Assembly (NCBI GenBank): GCA_031549885.1
Contig: JAVBPD010000131.1
Location: 1 to 38,501 of the forward strand
Direction: 5' to 3'
Source of the DNA: WQUF01 sp031549885
GTDB lineage: Bacteria; Bacillota; Clostridia; Clostridiales; Clostridiaceae
Length of the DNA: 38,501 nucleotides
The notes beneath the pieces are model-generated. The model saw nothing but the letters and a program-made list of their open reading frames with translations. It did no database searches and was not told the DNA's origin. Positions within the stretch are counted from its first letter, which is position 1; every line of letters starts with the position of its first letter. Shown here in pieces: positions 8,014 through 16,510 of the stretch. Position numbers and translations under genes: made by a program.

Positions 8014-8643
8014 ATGAGGTATACTTATATTTTTTTCATTTTTTTAAACTTAGTCACCAGTGTAAATTTAATTAATACAATAGTAACTAAAAAAAATACT
8101 GCAAAATTTATTTTTATTTTTATTGAAGCTTTAGAAGTATTAAAATTTGGCTTTTTATTTTTCTTATTTTATTCAGATTACATATTAACTCCTTATTTTT
8201 ATAAATGGATTGTCTTTATTGAACTTTTAACTGTTCCATATTTATTTATCTTTAGCAATATTTTAAATTTAAAAAAGCATAAGAAAAAATTTCTATATGG
8301 CTTTTGTATCTTATTGACAGTTGTTTATTTTTTAGTTATGAATGCGTGCACCGTTAGAGTTGTAAAATTAAGAGGCATTGGATATATAATTTCCATGGTA
8401 GGAGTTCCATATTTTTACGAGGTTTATATTGTCTTAATGATTTTAATAATTTGCATGATTTGCCTTATAAATTTTAATATTGCAATTCCTATTAAATACA
8501 TGGTAATAGAATTAATAATAGCATTTGCCTGCATTATTGAAAGCGCTCTTTTCATCTTTAATGGCCAATTTTTCATGTACCAAATGATAGGTGAACTTTT
8601 ACTAAACTTATATTTTATATACTTAATTGAAAGACCAAAATAA
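8014..8643 (+). CDS. Hypothetical polytopic membrane protein
   Basis: A 209-residue, very hydrophobic protein with about six or seven predicted membrane helices and short charged loops (for example LKKHKKK near residue 90). The ATG at 8014 follows GGTGG by 6 nt. The gene stands alone in its orientation, 60 nt after the NimA-like gene, and ends at a strong hairpin. I do not recognise a family and see no catalytic motif; a role in the membrane is all that can be said. Confidence 0.7.
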   Translation: MRYTYIFFIFLNLVTSVNLINTIVTKKNTAKFIFIFIEALEVLKFGFLFFLFYSDYILTPYFYKWIVFIELLTVPYLFIFSNILNLKKHKKKFLYGFCILLTVVYFLVMNACTVRVVKLRGIGYIISMVGVPYFYEVYIVLMILIICMICLINFNIAIPIKYMVIELIIAFACIIESALFIFNGQFFMYQMIGELLLNLYFIYLIERPK

Positions 8644-8662
8644 AGAGGCCATATAGGCCTCT
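8644..8662. terminator. Bidirectional terminator
   Basis: AGAGGCC (8644-8650) pairs with GGCCTCT (8656-8662) around ATATA and is followed by AAGTTTTT. It directly follows the membrane-protein stop and overlaps the stop of the convergent gene at 8661. Confidence 0.75.
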
Positions 8663-9452
8663 AAGTTTTTAATTCAACAAATCCATTGCTATTAAGCTCT
8701 TGCTTAAACATAAGCGGTAAATAAAACAATTGATTTTGGTACTCTTTAACAGCATTGTATTTATCTATAGTTTTATCGCTCTTTATTAAAAAGTCGCTAT
8801 AAAGCGATAAATAGTACACTGTATTTGGCACTGTAATTGTATTAAATAAATACTTAACGTTAAAATCAACTTCTGTTACAGTGCAAATTGAAAGGCGTGA
8901 TTTTGCTTCATCTGAATTTCTATAATAATAAGATATGTTTTTAATTTGAATGTCGCTAGCATTATCATATGTACTTAAAAAAGCATTTTTTACATTTTCA
9001 TTGCTTTCATTTGCTATAGTTTCCAGAACATTATTTCCAATATCATTTTTATTATTAGCAAAATAGCTTAAACCGCTTACAGCATATTGTTTTGTGAATA
9101 TTTTAGCTAAAAGTCTTTTAGATTCCATATACTTTTCATCTGGTGTAGCTGTTAAAATAATAACATCACCATTAGCTATATTGCTTTGTTTGCTCAATGA
9201 ATAATTTATACTTCTTGTAAGTTCATCATTTTCATCGAGTATTTTTACATTGGCTGAAGCTTCATCTGAAATACCATTTATTTCTACATCTACGTATTTA
9301 AATAAATCCACTTCTTGTTTATAAATTATTCTTGTATATGCATAATAACCTGCAAATACTGAAAAAATTGAAATAACAAAAATGGAAAACAGTATTATCT
9401 TATCTTTTGTTTGTAATACTGCCCTATTTACAGAATAATACTTTTCTTTCAT
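8661..9452 (-). CDS. Membrane-anchored TcaA-like extracytoplasmic protein
   Basis: A protein of about 263 residues with a single N-terminal membrane helix (IILFSIFVISIFSVFAGYYAY) after a short basic cytoplasmic tail, so most of it is outside the cell. The segment with ASANVKILDENDELTRSINYSL and ANGDVIILTA resembles the repeated domains of TcaA/zinc-ribbon membrane proteins of Firmicutes, but the usual N-terminal zinc ribbon is missing. The start is ATG 9452, 8 nt after GGAG; the upstream GTG touches that site. It follows the two nucleotidyltransferase genes by 30 nt on the same strand and is probably co-transcribed with them. Function unknown. Confidence 0.6.
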   Translation of the reverse strand: MKEKYYSVNRAVLQTKDKIILFSIFVISIFSVFAGYYAYTRIIYKQEVDLFKYVDVEINGISDEASANVKILDENDELTRSINYSLSKQSNIANGDVIILTATPDEKYMESKRLLAKIFTKQYAVSGLSYFANNKNDIGNNVLETIANESNENVKNAFLSTYDNASDIQIKNISYYYRNSDEAKSRLSICTVTEVDFNVKYLFNTITVPNTVYYLSLYSDFLIKSDKTIDKYNAVKEYQNQLFYLPLMFKQELNSNGFVELKT

Positions 9453-9482
9453 ATATCTCACTCCATAAACTAGTATTACTTT

Positions 9483-10469
9483 TTAAAATAGCCTTTCATA
9501 CATCTTTATCAAAAGATCTTCGGCCATTTTATAATATGGTTCATCTGGCAATTTTGTGTTGTTATAAGCCTTTTTAAATTCTCTTTCATATTTGTCTACG
9601 AGTTTAAAAATCTCATCATAAGAATATTTACCATTGCGAATATCAAGTAAAAAATCCTTATCTTTTTCTCTGTAAGTGTTTATTCCTAATCCCATTAAAA
9701 TCTCTTTTCCCATAATTAAAAGCCTTATTAAATGCATAGCATGTTTATTTAAATGAAGGTCATCTTTTTTGTTGTTTCTATGAGTAAGTTTAGAATAACT
9801 TTTTAACACATTGTCCATTGAAGAATAAATACATGCAAAATCCCTTAAAGGGTAGGATTTTAAATTTAAATCCATAAATATTTCACTATTTAATCCATCT
9901 TTAGTAGATTTATCAATGTATAGGTTAATTTCACCCTCATTTAATTCATAAAATCTATCCTTTATTTTAGTCATTTGCGATTTTATGCTATTTAAAATAT
10001 GCTCTTCATTTTTTTCTTGAGGCACTCTATCTCTTGCAATTGCATTTTCAAGCCTTCTAAGCTGAGATAGTGCATAATTTCCAAAACTATCAAATGCCTT
10101 TTTAGATAAAAAAATTTCATAATTATCTCGAATCTTTTTACCTAATTGATTCATATAAACAACATGCTCATCCTTTGTACCCAAAAGTTCAATAACATTT
10201 GGATTGCAATTTAGACAAAGCTTAATAAATTTCTTTAGTCCATAAATTACTGTATCAGTATTTTTATCCTCATATTGTTCAAAATTTCCAAAGCCTAATA
10301 TATCTTCTTTTGATTCAATTAATACTCCCCTTAAATCTATATCGCTGTCAGAAATATTAGTGCCATAAGAAATTGAACCTGATAAAGTTAAAAATAAGAT
10401 ATTATTTAGCTTAGGGTTTTCCCTTAAAAATTTATAATTATTAGCATTTAATATATCTTCAAATCCCAT
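9483..10469 (-). CDS. RlaP-type nucleotidyltransferase, second of a tandem pair
   Basis: A 328-residue protein of the DNA-polymerase-beta nucleotidyltransferase fold, RlaP/YcgL type (PF10127 from memory). Residues 30-50 hold the catalytic pattern: GS at 31-32, GT at 36-37, and the metal-binding DSDID (41-45) followed by LRG. The helical C-terminal part includes conserved GNYALSQLRRLENA and HAMHLIRLLIMG. The family is linked to RNA repair in comparative genomics, but no substrate is established. It overlaps the preceding paralogue by 11 nt, so translation is coupled. Both carry intact active sites, and their sequence similarity outside that core is low. Confidence 0.8.
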   Translation of the reverse strand: MGFEDILNANNYKFLRENPKLNNILFLTLSGSISYGTNISDSDIDLRGVLIESKEDILGFGNFEQYEDKNTDTVIYGLKKFIKLCLNCNPNVIELLGTKDEHVVYMNQLGKKIRDNYEIFLSKKAFDSFGNYALSQLRRLENAIARDRVPQEKNEEHILNSIKSQMTKIKDRFYELNEGEINLYIDKSTKDGLNSEIFMDLNLKSYPLRDFACIYSSMDNVLKSYSKLTHRNNKKDDLHLNKHAMHLIRLLIMGKEILMGLGINTYREKDKDFLLDIRNGKYSYDEIFKLVDKYEREFKKAYNNTKLPDEPYYKMAEDLLIKMYERLF

Positions 10470-11235
10470 TATATTCCTCTTCTAAAATCCTAATAAATAT
10501 CTCATTTAATTTATCATAACTTGTTATTGTATCTTTTTCCATATTTTTTAAATAATTTTCATAATAATTTATTTTTTCTTTTATAAATTTCCACAAAACT
10601 GGACTTTTATTAACGAAAAATCCTTCATTTGATTTTGATTTTACTGTAAGAAGGTAATATATATCATCTTTAATATCGTCTGAAACATCAGAAGTATCAA
10701 CTAGCTTTTTAAATTCCATAGGAGGCATTGAATTATTTTTTTCTATACACATAAGACAAAAAATAGGTCTTAATATATAGAAAATAGTCTTTATTTTAAT
10801 TTCATCACTTCTTAAGTTATCTTGAAATTTTTTAAAAGATAAGTGAAAATAATGATACATAGCATTTGTCTTTAAAAAATATTCACAAATTACATCATTT
10901 ATACTATTTTTAAAATTATACTTGTCCAAATATACAATTGGAGAAGAGAACCATTCTAAAATAGATGGGTTTGATTTTTTTATGTGCAATAAGATTTTTT
11001 TAATATCCCAACCATTTATATCTAAAACATGATCAATTGGGTACTCTATAAAATCAGGTTTTTCATCAATTGATAAATAGTAATATTTAGATTTTACGTA
11101 AACAAATCTAACATCATAATCGCTATCCATAGATGGAAATCCCCATCCACGGCTTCCAGATTCTATTGAGTATATAATTTTAATCTTATGTTCATTTTCT
11201 ATATTATTTAACTTTTCTAAAATAACATCATTCAC
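10459..11235 (-). CDS. RlaP/YcgL-type nucleotidyltransferase, first of a tandem pair
   Basis: A 258-residue nucleotidyltransferase. GSRGWG (27-32) and SDYDVRF (38-44) form the polymerase-beta-type active site with the two acidic residues Asp39 and Asp41. Further family signs are YLDINGWDIKK-like (IDHVLDINGWDIKKIL) and SNPSILEWFSSPIVY. The start is GTG at 11235, 7 nt after GGAGG. It leads a likely operon with the 328-residue paralogue and the TcaA-like membrane protein. YcgL-type proteins are usually single genes; here a diverged relative follows. The substrate is unknown. Confidence 0.82.
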   Translation of the reverse strand: MNDVILEKLNNIENEHKIKIIYSIESGSRGWGFPSMDSDYDVRFVYVKSKYYYLSIDEKPDFIEYPIDHVLDINGWDIKKILLHIKKSNPSILEWFSSPIVYLDKYNFKNSINDVICEYFLKTNAMYHYFHLSFKKFQDNLRSDEIKIKTIFYILRPIFCLMCIEKNNSMPPMEFKKLVDTSDVSDDIKDDIYYLLTVKSKSNEGFFVNKSPVLWKFIKEKINYYENYLKNMEKDTITSYDKLNEIFIRILEEEYNGI

Positions 11236-11346
11236 GGTTATCCCTCCTTAAAATAATGTTCTTTGTATAATTTTACAGTAATTATATCAAATTTTAATTA
11301 TTTTTACTATAACTTTAAAAATATTATAATAATATGGTTATAAAAT

Positions 11347-11379
11347 AAGCGTATGCATCTTCTAAATATGCACACGCTT
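11347..11379 (-). terminator. Terminator after the dipeptidase gene
   Basis: Minus-strand hairpin of 12 bp (AAGCGTGTGCAT with ATGCATACGCTT, one G-U pair), followed by TATTTTATAA. The G-U pair forms only in the minus-strand transcript, which fixes the direction. Confidence 0.7.
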
Positions 11380-11389
11380 AATTAAAAAA

Positions 11390-12331
11390 TTATTTCATAG
11401 TATCCTTAATAACGCGAACTGAATTTTCATATGTTATTTTGTCAATTTCGCTCTCTTTAAATCCAGATTTCTTAAGCTCATCTAAAAGCATATACCACTG
11501 TGCGGCAGTGTCAATTTCAAGATTGCGAGTAATGCCATCGAAATCGCTTCCTAATGCCATTACATCTATTCCACCAACATTATAAATATGCTTTAAATGC
11601 TTAATCATATTTGAAACTTTGCTTTTTGCATCTTGTCCTAAAAAATATGGAGCAAAATTTAACCCCGTAATTCCTCCTTTTTCACCAAGAAGTTTAATCA
11701 TATCATCTGTTAAATTTCTAGAATGACCTGTAACATATCTTGCATTTGAATGAGATGCTACAAATGGAAATTTGCTTAAATTTGCTACTTTATAGAATCC
11801 TTCATCTGATAGGTGTGAAACATCAATAACCATCCCTAATCTATTCATTTCTAATACTACTTCTTCACCAAATGGCTTAAGGCCATCATTTTCAATTCCA
11901 TCTCTCGTAAATAAATTAGGATATCCTACTTCATTTTCATAATTCCAAGTAAGTGTTATAAGCCTTACACCTCTATCGTAAAAATGGTAAAGATTTTCCA
12001 TCTTGCCATTAAGCGCCCCACCTTCTTCTATGGTGAGAAATGCAGCAATTTTCCCTTCATTATTAACTTTTAACATAGCATCAAAATTTGTAACATGTTC
12101 AATATATTTTGAATTTTCCCTTAATTCATTTTCATATAAATTTAAAAGCTCATTACAAAAATCAAATGGTTTATCGTGCTTTTTCAAATCAATATATAGA
12201 GCAAAAAACTGACCAAAAACATTTCCTTCTCTTAATTTGTTTAAATCTATGCTTAAGGAATTTTTAAACAAATTTTCTTTTTTATCGTACATTTCCAATA
12301 TAGTGTCACAGTGCCAATCTATTATTTTCAT
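11390..12331 (-). CDS. Membrane-dipeptidase family (M19) dipeptidase
   Basis: A 313-residue zinc-dependent dipeptidase of the renal dipeptidase family, an amidohydrolase-type barrel. Visible metal and active-site motifs are DWHCDTI (His7, Asp9), LTIEEGGAL with the bridging glutamate, IDVSHLSD, VASHSNAR and ALGSDFDG. There is no signal peptide, so it is probably cytoplasmic and recycles dipeptides, including D-amino acid containing ones; that range is known for the family, not shown here. The start ATG at 12331 follows GGAGG by 5 nt; an upstream TTG (12343) lies before that site. It is probably a single-gene unit ending in a strong hairpin. Confidence 0.92.
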   Translation of the reverse strand: MKIIDWHCDTILEMYDKKENLFKNSLSIDLNKLREGNVFGQFFALYIDLKKHDKPFDFCNELLNLYENELRENSKYIEHVTNFDAMLKVNNEGKIAAFLTIEEGGALNGKMENLYHFYDRGVRLITLTWNYENEVGYPNLFTRDGIENDGLKPFGEEVVLEMNRLGMVIDVSHLSDEGFYKVANLSKFPFVASHSNARYVTGHSRNLTDDMIKLLGEKGGITGLNFAPYFLGQDAKSKVSNMIKHLKHIYNVGGIDVMALGSDFDGITRNLEIDTAAQWYMLLDELKKSGFKESEIDKITYENSVRVIKDTMK

Positions 12332-12393
12332 AATTTCCTCCAAAATATTATAATATATATTATAACAAAAAAGTTCATTGTAGAGGAGAGCAA

Positions 12394-12915
12394 TTAAGAG
12401 GTCTTTTGCATTAAATATGTAAATGAATGAGAATTAGTTATTTCAAAATCCTTATTAAATGTAACGCCTTTTAAATATACATTCCCATCTTCTATAATTA
12501 TATCTTGAATAATTTGCATTTTTTCGCAAATATAGTATGGAGTTAAACTGCATTCATTAATATTATACTTGTATACATCACCACCAGTTTTAACGCTTTC
12601 GCTGTTTAAACCAATTATAACTAATATTTCATCATTACTTAACCAAAAAGCTTTTTTAGGACTTGAATTGTACCTTTCAGAATTAGCAATTTCTTTTTTT
12701 TCTTTGTTTTCTAAGTCAAAATAAAAAAGGCTTGTAAACTTTTCATTTTCACCATAAGGGTAGAAATAAAACAGCCTGTCTTTATAAGGACTTAAATAAG
12801 GCATGGAACATTTACCATCTAATAAATAAGTTTCTTTTTTTGGTGTAGAATAAATTATGCTTTCACCAATTTCATATCTAAGACAGCAAAAATCATTGAT
12901 AATAAGCTTTTCCAT
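12394..12915 (-). CDS. Hypothetical protein, DUF4652-like
   Basis: A 173-residue protein without signal peptide or membrane helix. It is rich in beta-strand-like repeats such as YLSPYKDRLFYFYPYGENEKFTSLFYFDL and AFWLSNDEILVIIGLNSESVKTGGDVYKYNI. These resemble the blades of a small propeller and, from memory, the clostridial DUF4652 family. The ATG at 12915 follows a run of five G. It lies 60 nt upstream of the dipeptidase gene on the same strand. The function is unknown; the family call is moderate. Confidence 0.6.
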   Translation of the reverse strand: MEKLIINDFCCLRYEIGESIIYSTPKKETYLLDGKCSMPYLSPYKDRLFYFYPYGENEKFTSLFYFDLENKEKKEIANSERYNSSPKKAFWLSNDEILVIIGLNSESVKTGGDVYKYNINECSLTPYYICEKMQIIQDIIIEDGNVYLKGVTFNKDFEITNSHSFTYLMQKTS

Positions 12916-13090
12916 GATTATAGCCCCCTTTAAAAATAAAATAAAAATACATAATAAGATTTTAGCAGATAATGCGTGATATTTGTATATATTTGTATTA
13001 ACTTAGGAGATTTTTTTCTTAAATAAATAATAATTCATATAAAAATTTATTATTTTATAAATAAATCATAAAATCGCTATTAATGCAAAT

Positions 13091-13124
13091 AGATTAAGGA
13101 AAAGAATTATCTTAGCCTTAATCT
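13091..13124 (-). terminator. Hairpin after the DUF975 gene
   Basis: AGATTAAGG (13091-13099) pairs with CCTTAATCT (13116-13124) at the 3' end of the minus-strand gene. The tail is only moderately T-rich. Confidence 0.5.
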
Positions 13125-14004
13125 ATTTTTCATTTAAAAAATATTCTTTTAAAGATTCATCATAAAAAATTGAAAAGCTTGCACGAAAATAAGGCATTAT
13201 AATTATAGCTGCTGCTATAGTTCCAACTGATATTTGCAATCTATGCGTTATAATGGTTATAATTGCACTAATAATGTAAATTAAAATTCCCGTTCTAATT
13301 AAAAAACTTATTTGAAGCCTTATGTATTTTAAATATTTGCCTCTCATCAGTCTTTTGCTAATTTTAATGCATTCAAATATGGTCATATTGGAGTTTATGT
13401 TATCTCTTAATATATAAATTGCAAACATATATCTAGATAAAATTATAATAAGTAAAAAATTTAATGCTATGGTTAAAATCATTGATATAACCATGTTAAC
13501 TACATTTGACGCACCTATATTTGCATTAAATGAAAACGACCCAGGATCAAAAATAACCGCTGAACTAAATCCTAAATAGTTTAATAAAATCATAGGAAAA
13601 TAAACTATTGCACTCCAAAACAATCCTATAATCTTAATAAATATGCCAAATAAAAAACATTTCTTATAATGCTTAAACCCTTTAAAAATATCAAAATATG
13701 AGAACAAATCTTTTCTTACTATATTTAAAAAAAATTCTACCACTCCATAAAGCACAGGATATTCAAAAAAAATATTAACAAATAAAGATATTACACTTAA
13801 TATAGATAAATTTATTTTTATTAAAAATTTTGTATCGTAAGTATTTAAAATAGATGATGTTGGAATCATTAAATTTATCTCACTTAATAAATTTAAAAAA
13901 ATAAATGAAATTATGCTGACATAAATGGCAGGTATCCATTTTGATTTTAAAACTTCTCTTGCACTTTTTCTTAAATCCTTGTTATTTTCTATAAGCAACA
14001 CCAC
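13123..14004 (-). CDS. DUF975-family integral membrane protein
   Basis: A protein of about 293 residues opening with NKDLRKSAREVLKSKWIPAIYVSIISFI. This is the characteristic start of DUF975 proteins, where a cytoplasmic helix leads into the first membrane segment. About six hydrophobic segments follow, and the late motif ECIKISKRLMRGKYLKYIRLQISFL fits the family's conserved region. The family has no assigned reaction. The start is uncertain: GTG at 14004 or 14001, or TTG at 13998 inside a GGTGGTG ribosome-like stretch. It is divergent from the lipase gene across a 305-nt gap. Confidence 0.75.
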   Translation of the reverse strand: MVLLIENNKDLRKSAREVLKSKWIPAIYVSIISFIFLNLLSEINLMIPTSSILNTYDTKFLIKINLSILSVISLFVNIFFEYPVLYGVVEFFLNIVRKDLFSYFDIFKGFKHYKKCFLFGIFIKIIGLFWSAIVYFPMILLNYLGFSSAVIFDPGSFSFNANIGASNVVNMVISMILTIALNFLLIIILSRYMFAIYILRDNINSNMTIFECIKISKRLMRGKYLKYIRLQISFLIRTGILIYIISAIITIITHRLQISVGTIAAAIIIMPYFRASFSIFYDESLKEYFLNEK

Positions 14005-14231
14005 CGATTTTTCTTACTTTTTTAATAGTATCTTTTTCATCTTAAGTCATAATATACATCAAAATAATATTTTTTATAAATTTTAATTTATTTTAAATAA
14101 TTAATTAAAATACTGTAAATATGAACATTTTTTTAAAAATATATGTTAATATATTTTTATAATGAAAAAATACTAAATTATTGTAATTTCATTCTCATAA
14201 TAGCTATAAACGCCATATCAGGAAGTTTTAT

Positions 14232-14260
14232 TTGAAAAAATATTCCATATATGTTATATA
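14232..14260 (+). promoter_or_regulatory. Predicted promoter of the lipase-acyltransferase operon
   Basis: TTGAAA (14232-14237) and TATATA (14255-14260) have a 17-nt spacer, 50 nt before the lipase start. The rest of the 14005-14309 gap is AT-rich with no gene or clear repeat that I can see. Confidence 0.45.
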
Positions 14261-14309
14261 TTAATAAAGTTTTTATTTAACTATTTAATATTTTACAAAG
14301 GAGCATACT

Positions 14310-15545
14310 ATGAACAAAGGATTAAACAAAATAATATGTGTATTTATGTTTTTTATATTTACATTTTATTATTGTGTAAGCGTAAAAGCTGAAACCACAG
14401 GCAATAATTACCCAATTATCCTAGTAAACGGTATGGCTGGCATGGAAAGGGATAAGATGTTTGGTTTAAAATATTATGGTGGCTTACACGACATTCAAGA
14501 TATTTTAACAAAAAAAGGCTATAAAACCCTGTCTGCATTTGCTGGGCCATTTGATAGCGATTGGGATCAGGCTTGTGAGATATATTATTATATAAAAGGC
14601 GGAACAGTTGACTATGGAGCTTATCACTCTAAAAAATATGGACATGCTAGATTTGGAAAAACTTTTAAAGGTATTTACCCAGAGTGGAATGAGACAAATA
14701 AAGTTCATTTTGTAGGATTTAGCACAGGAGGAACTTCTACAAGGCTTCTTGATGAATTTTTAAGAAATGGAGACTCTTACGAAAAGGCTTATTATGCTGA
14801 TCATCCTGAAGAAGGCATTTCTCCTTTATTCGAAGAAAGCAATAGAGTATGGGTAAAGAGCATAACCAGCCTTGCAACAGCTCATGGTGGTTCTACTGCA
14901 TTTGAAATTTATCAAAGAAACCCTATTACTTTAAAAGAATTCATATTAAACATGGCTTCAATGTCAGAATCTGTCTATGCCTCCCCAGCTATTTATGATT
15001 TTGGAATGCAGCATTGGGGCTTAAGAAGAAATCCGGGTGAAACTATAAATTCATTTGTAAATAGAATTTTTGCAAGTAACGTTTGGAAATCAGAGGATAC
15101 TTGTTTTTATACATTAACAAGAAAAGGTGCTGAATATTTAGACCAAAAAACATCAATCCATGATGATATGTATTATTTTAGCTATCATGGAGATAGCACT
15201 TATAGGGGTAAAAATGGAAATTACTACCCTATAGCTTCTACAAATATCTTATATGTATATGGAGCTTATGCAATTGGATCAAATAATGACAAAACTCTTC
15301 CCTTTGGTTATGAAAATTGGAAGGCTAGCGATGGAGCTGCTAACGTTATTTCAGCTCAGCACCCATTTAATCAACCCTACAGGTATTATGATGGAACAAT
15401 ACAAGAAGGCATGTGGAATGTTTATCCAACGCTTAAGGGTTGGGACCATTTTGATTTTCTTGGCATAACTCATGTAAATGATTTTGATCCAATCGAGGAA
15501 TTATATACAAATATAGCAAGAACAGTAAGAAGTTTACCTATATAA
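14310..15545 (+). CDS. Secreted triacylglycerol lipase
   Basis: A 411-residue lipase of the staphylococcal/Geobacillus type (family I.5). A signal peptide (basic start, hydrophobic 9-24) is probably cleaved after VKA at residue 27. YPIILVNGMAGM is the oxyanion-strand motif. The nucleophile elbow is GFSTG with Ser138; the family usually shows AHSxGG. Asp341 (SDGAANV) and His380 (WDHFDFLG) complete the triad. AHGGSTAFEIY and the aspartate/histidine-rich middle match the zinc and calcium region of these enzymes. ATG 14310 follows AAAGGAG. Two acyltransferase-like genes follow within 17 nt, so an operon is likely. Activity on lipids is inferred from the family. Confidence 0.88.
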   Translation: MNKGLNKIICVFMFFIFTFYYCVSVKAETTGNNYPIILVNGMAGMERDKMFGLKYYGGLHDIQDILTKKGYKTLSAFAGPFDSDWDQACEIYYYIKGGTVDYGAYHSKKYGHARFGKTFKGIYPEWNETNKVHFVGFSTGGTSTRLLDEFLRNGDSYEKAYYADHPEEGISPLFEESNRVWVKSITSLATAHGGSTAFEIYQRNPITLKEFILNMASMSESVYASPAIYDFGMQHWGLRRNPGETINSFVNRIFASNVWKSEDTCFYTLTRKGAEYLDQKTSIHDDMYYFSYHGDSTYRGKNGNYYPIASTNILYVYGAYAIGSNNDKTLPFGYENWKASDGAANVISAQHPFNQPYRYYDGTIQEGMWNVYPTLKGWDHFDFLGITHVNDFDPIEELYTNIARTVRSLPI

Positions 15546-15562
15546 AAGGAGTTTTTGTAGTT

Positions 15563-16486
15563 ATGGAAAATATCAAAATTAGAGAATCTGTTATTTTTGA
15601 TACACAAAGAAAAGGTGTGGCACATTTGACGGCATCTTCTTGGAGAAATGTGCCACATGTCTCCTATATTTATGAACCAGATATAACAAATTTTTATAAT
15701 GAATATATATCTTTATCAAAGGAAAGGCTTAATCTAGGTTATAAAATTACATTTAATACCTTAATGATTAAGCTAGTTGTAGAAGGGCTTTTAAAAGCTC
15801 CAAAGTTAAACTCTCATGTAAAATACAACCACATAAGTTCAAATGGAATACTTCAAATATTTGATGAAATAAATGTTGCAATGCCGTGGATTGGCCCTGA
15901 TGGAAGGCTTATAAATCCAAATGTTTTAGATGCTGGGAAAAAGTCTTTAAACGAAATAGCAGATAGAATTGCTGAAATATATAAAAAGCTTGAAAAGACC
16001 AACATTGATGAACTGCTCTACATGGCAGCAGCTCAAGATACTATTTATGAATTAAAAAACTTTAATTTAAATGCTCTTTGGAGGGTTTTCCCTTCTGAAT
16101 TTACAAAATATAAATCTAAAAGGCTTAAGGGAAAAGAGAGAAGAGATTATTACAATATACCAACTAGCGAAAAATTAGTTGCAAAAGATATAACTTCTGG
16201 CACAGTTACCGTTTCAAATATTGGAACTCTTGCTAAAGATCAATCAGGGTACTTTGGCCTTCTTGACATTATAGCTCCTCAAAGTTTTATCGTTGGAGTT
16301 AGCTCTATTATGGATAAGCCTAGTGTTTTTATAGATGAAAATAAAGATAAAAAAATAGGAATAAGGAAAATACTTCCCCTATGTTTAGTATTTGATCACA
16401 GAGCATTTGATCTTGATGCTATAATTCCATTTGTAAAAAGGCTTGATGAAATATTTTTAAACCCTAAAGTTATTCATAATTGGTAA
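15563..16486 (+). CDS. Stand-alone E2-like acyltransferase (2-oxoacid dehydrogenase acyltransferase catalytic domain)
   Basis: A 307-residue protein with only the CAT/E2p catalytic domain; there is no lipoyl or E1/E3-binding domain. Family marks are the opening PHVSYIYEPDITNFYNEY, the substrate-core segment LLKAPKLNSHV, SGTVTVSNIGTL, IIAPQSFIVGVSSI, and the active-site motif DHRAFDLDAI with His279 and Asp283 (the HxxxDG glycine is replaced by Leu). It probably forms trimers or larger assemblies as E2 and CAT enzymes do. The acyl donor and acceptor are unknown. It sits between a lipase and a paralogue and has no dehydrogenase genes nearby, so a role in a 2-oxoacid complex is unlikely. Confidence 0.75.
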   Translation: MENIKIRESVIFDTQRKGVAHLTASSWRNVPHVSYIYEPDITNFYNEYISLSKERLNLGYKITFNTLMIKLVVEGLLKAPKLNSHVKYNHISSNGILQIFDEINVAMPWIGPDGRLINPNVLDAGKKSLNEIADRIAEIYKKLEKTNIDELLYMAAAQDTIYELKNFNLNALWRVFPSEFTKYKSKRLKGKERRDYYNIPTSEKLVAKDITSGTVTVSNIGTLAKDQSGYFGLLDIIAPQSFIVGVSSIMDKPSVFIDENKDKKIGIRKILPLCLVFDHRAFDLDAIIPFVKRLDEIFLNPKVIHNW

Positions 16487-16510
16487 AAATCTTTAAGGAG
16501 TTATTTTTAT

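Noticed and set aside
12348..12365. Perfect 18-bp AT-only palindrome before the dipeptidase gene
   Set aside because: It consists only of A and T in an AT-rich gap and holds a TATAAT; chance is a sufficient explanation.
14505..14708. Minus-strand open frame inside the lipase gene
   Set aside because: It is the reverse of conserved lipase codons and has no start signal.
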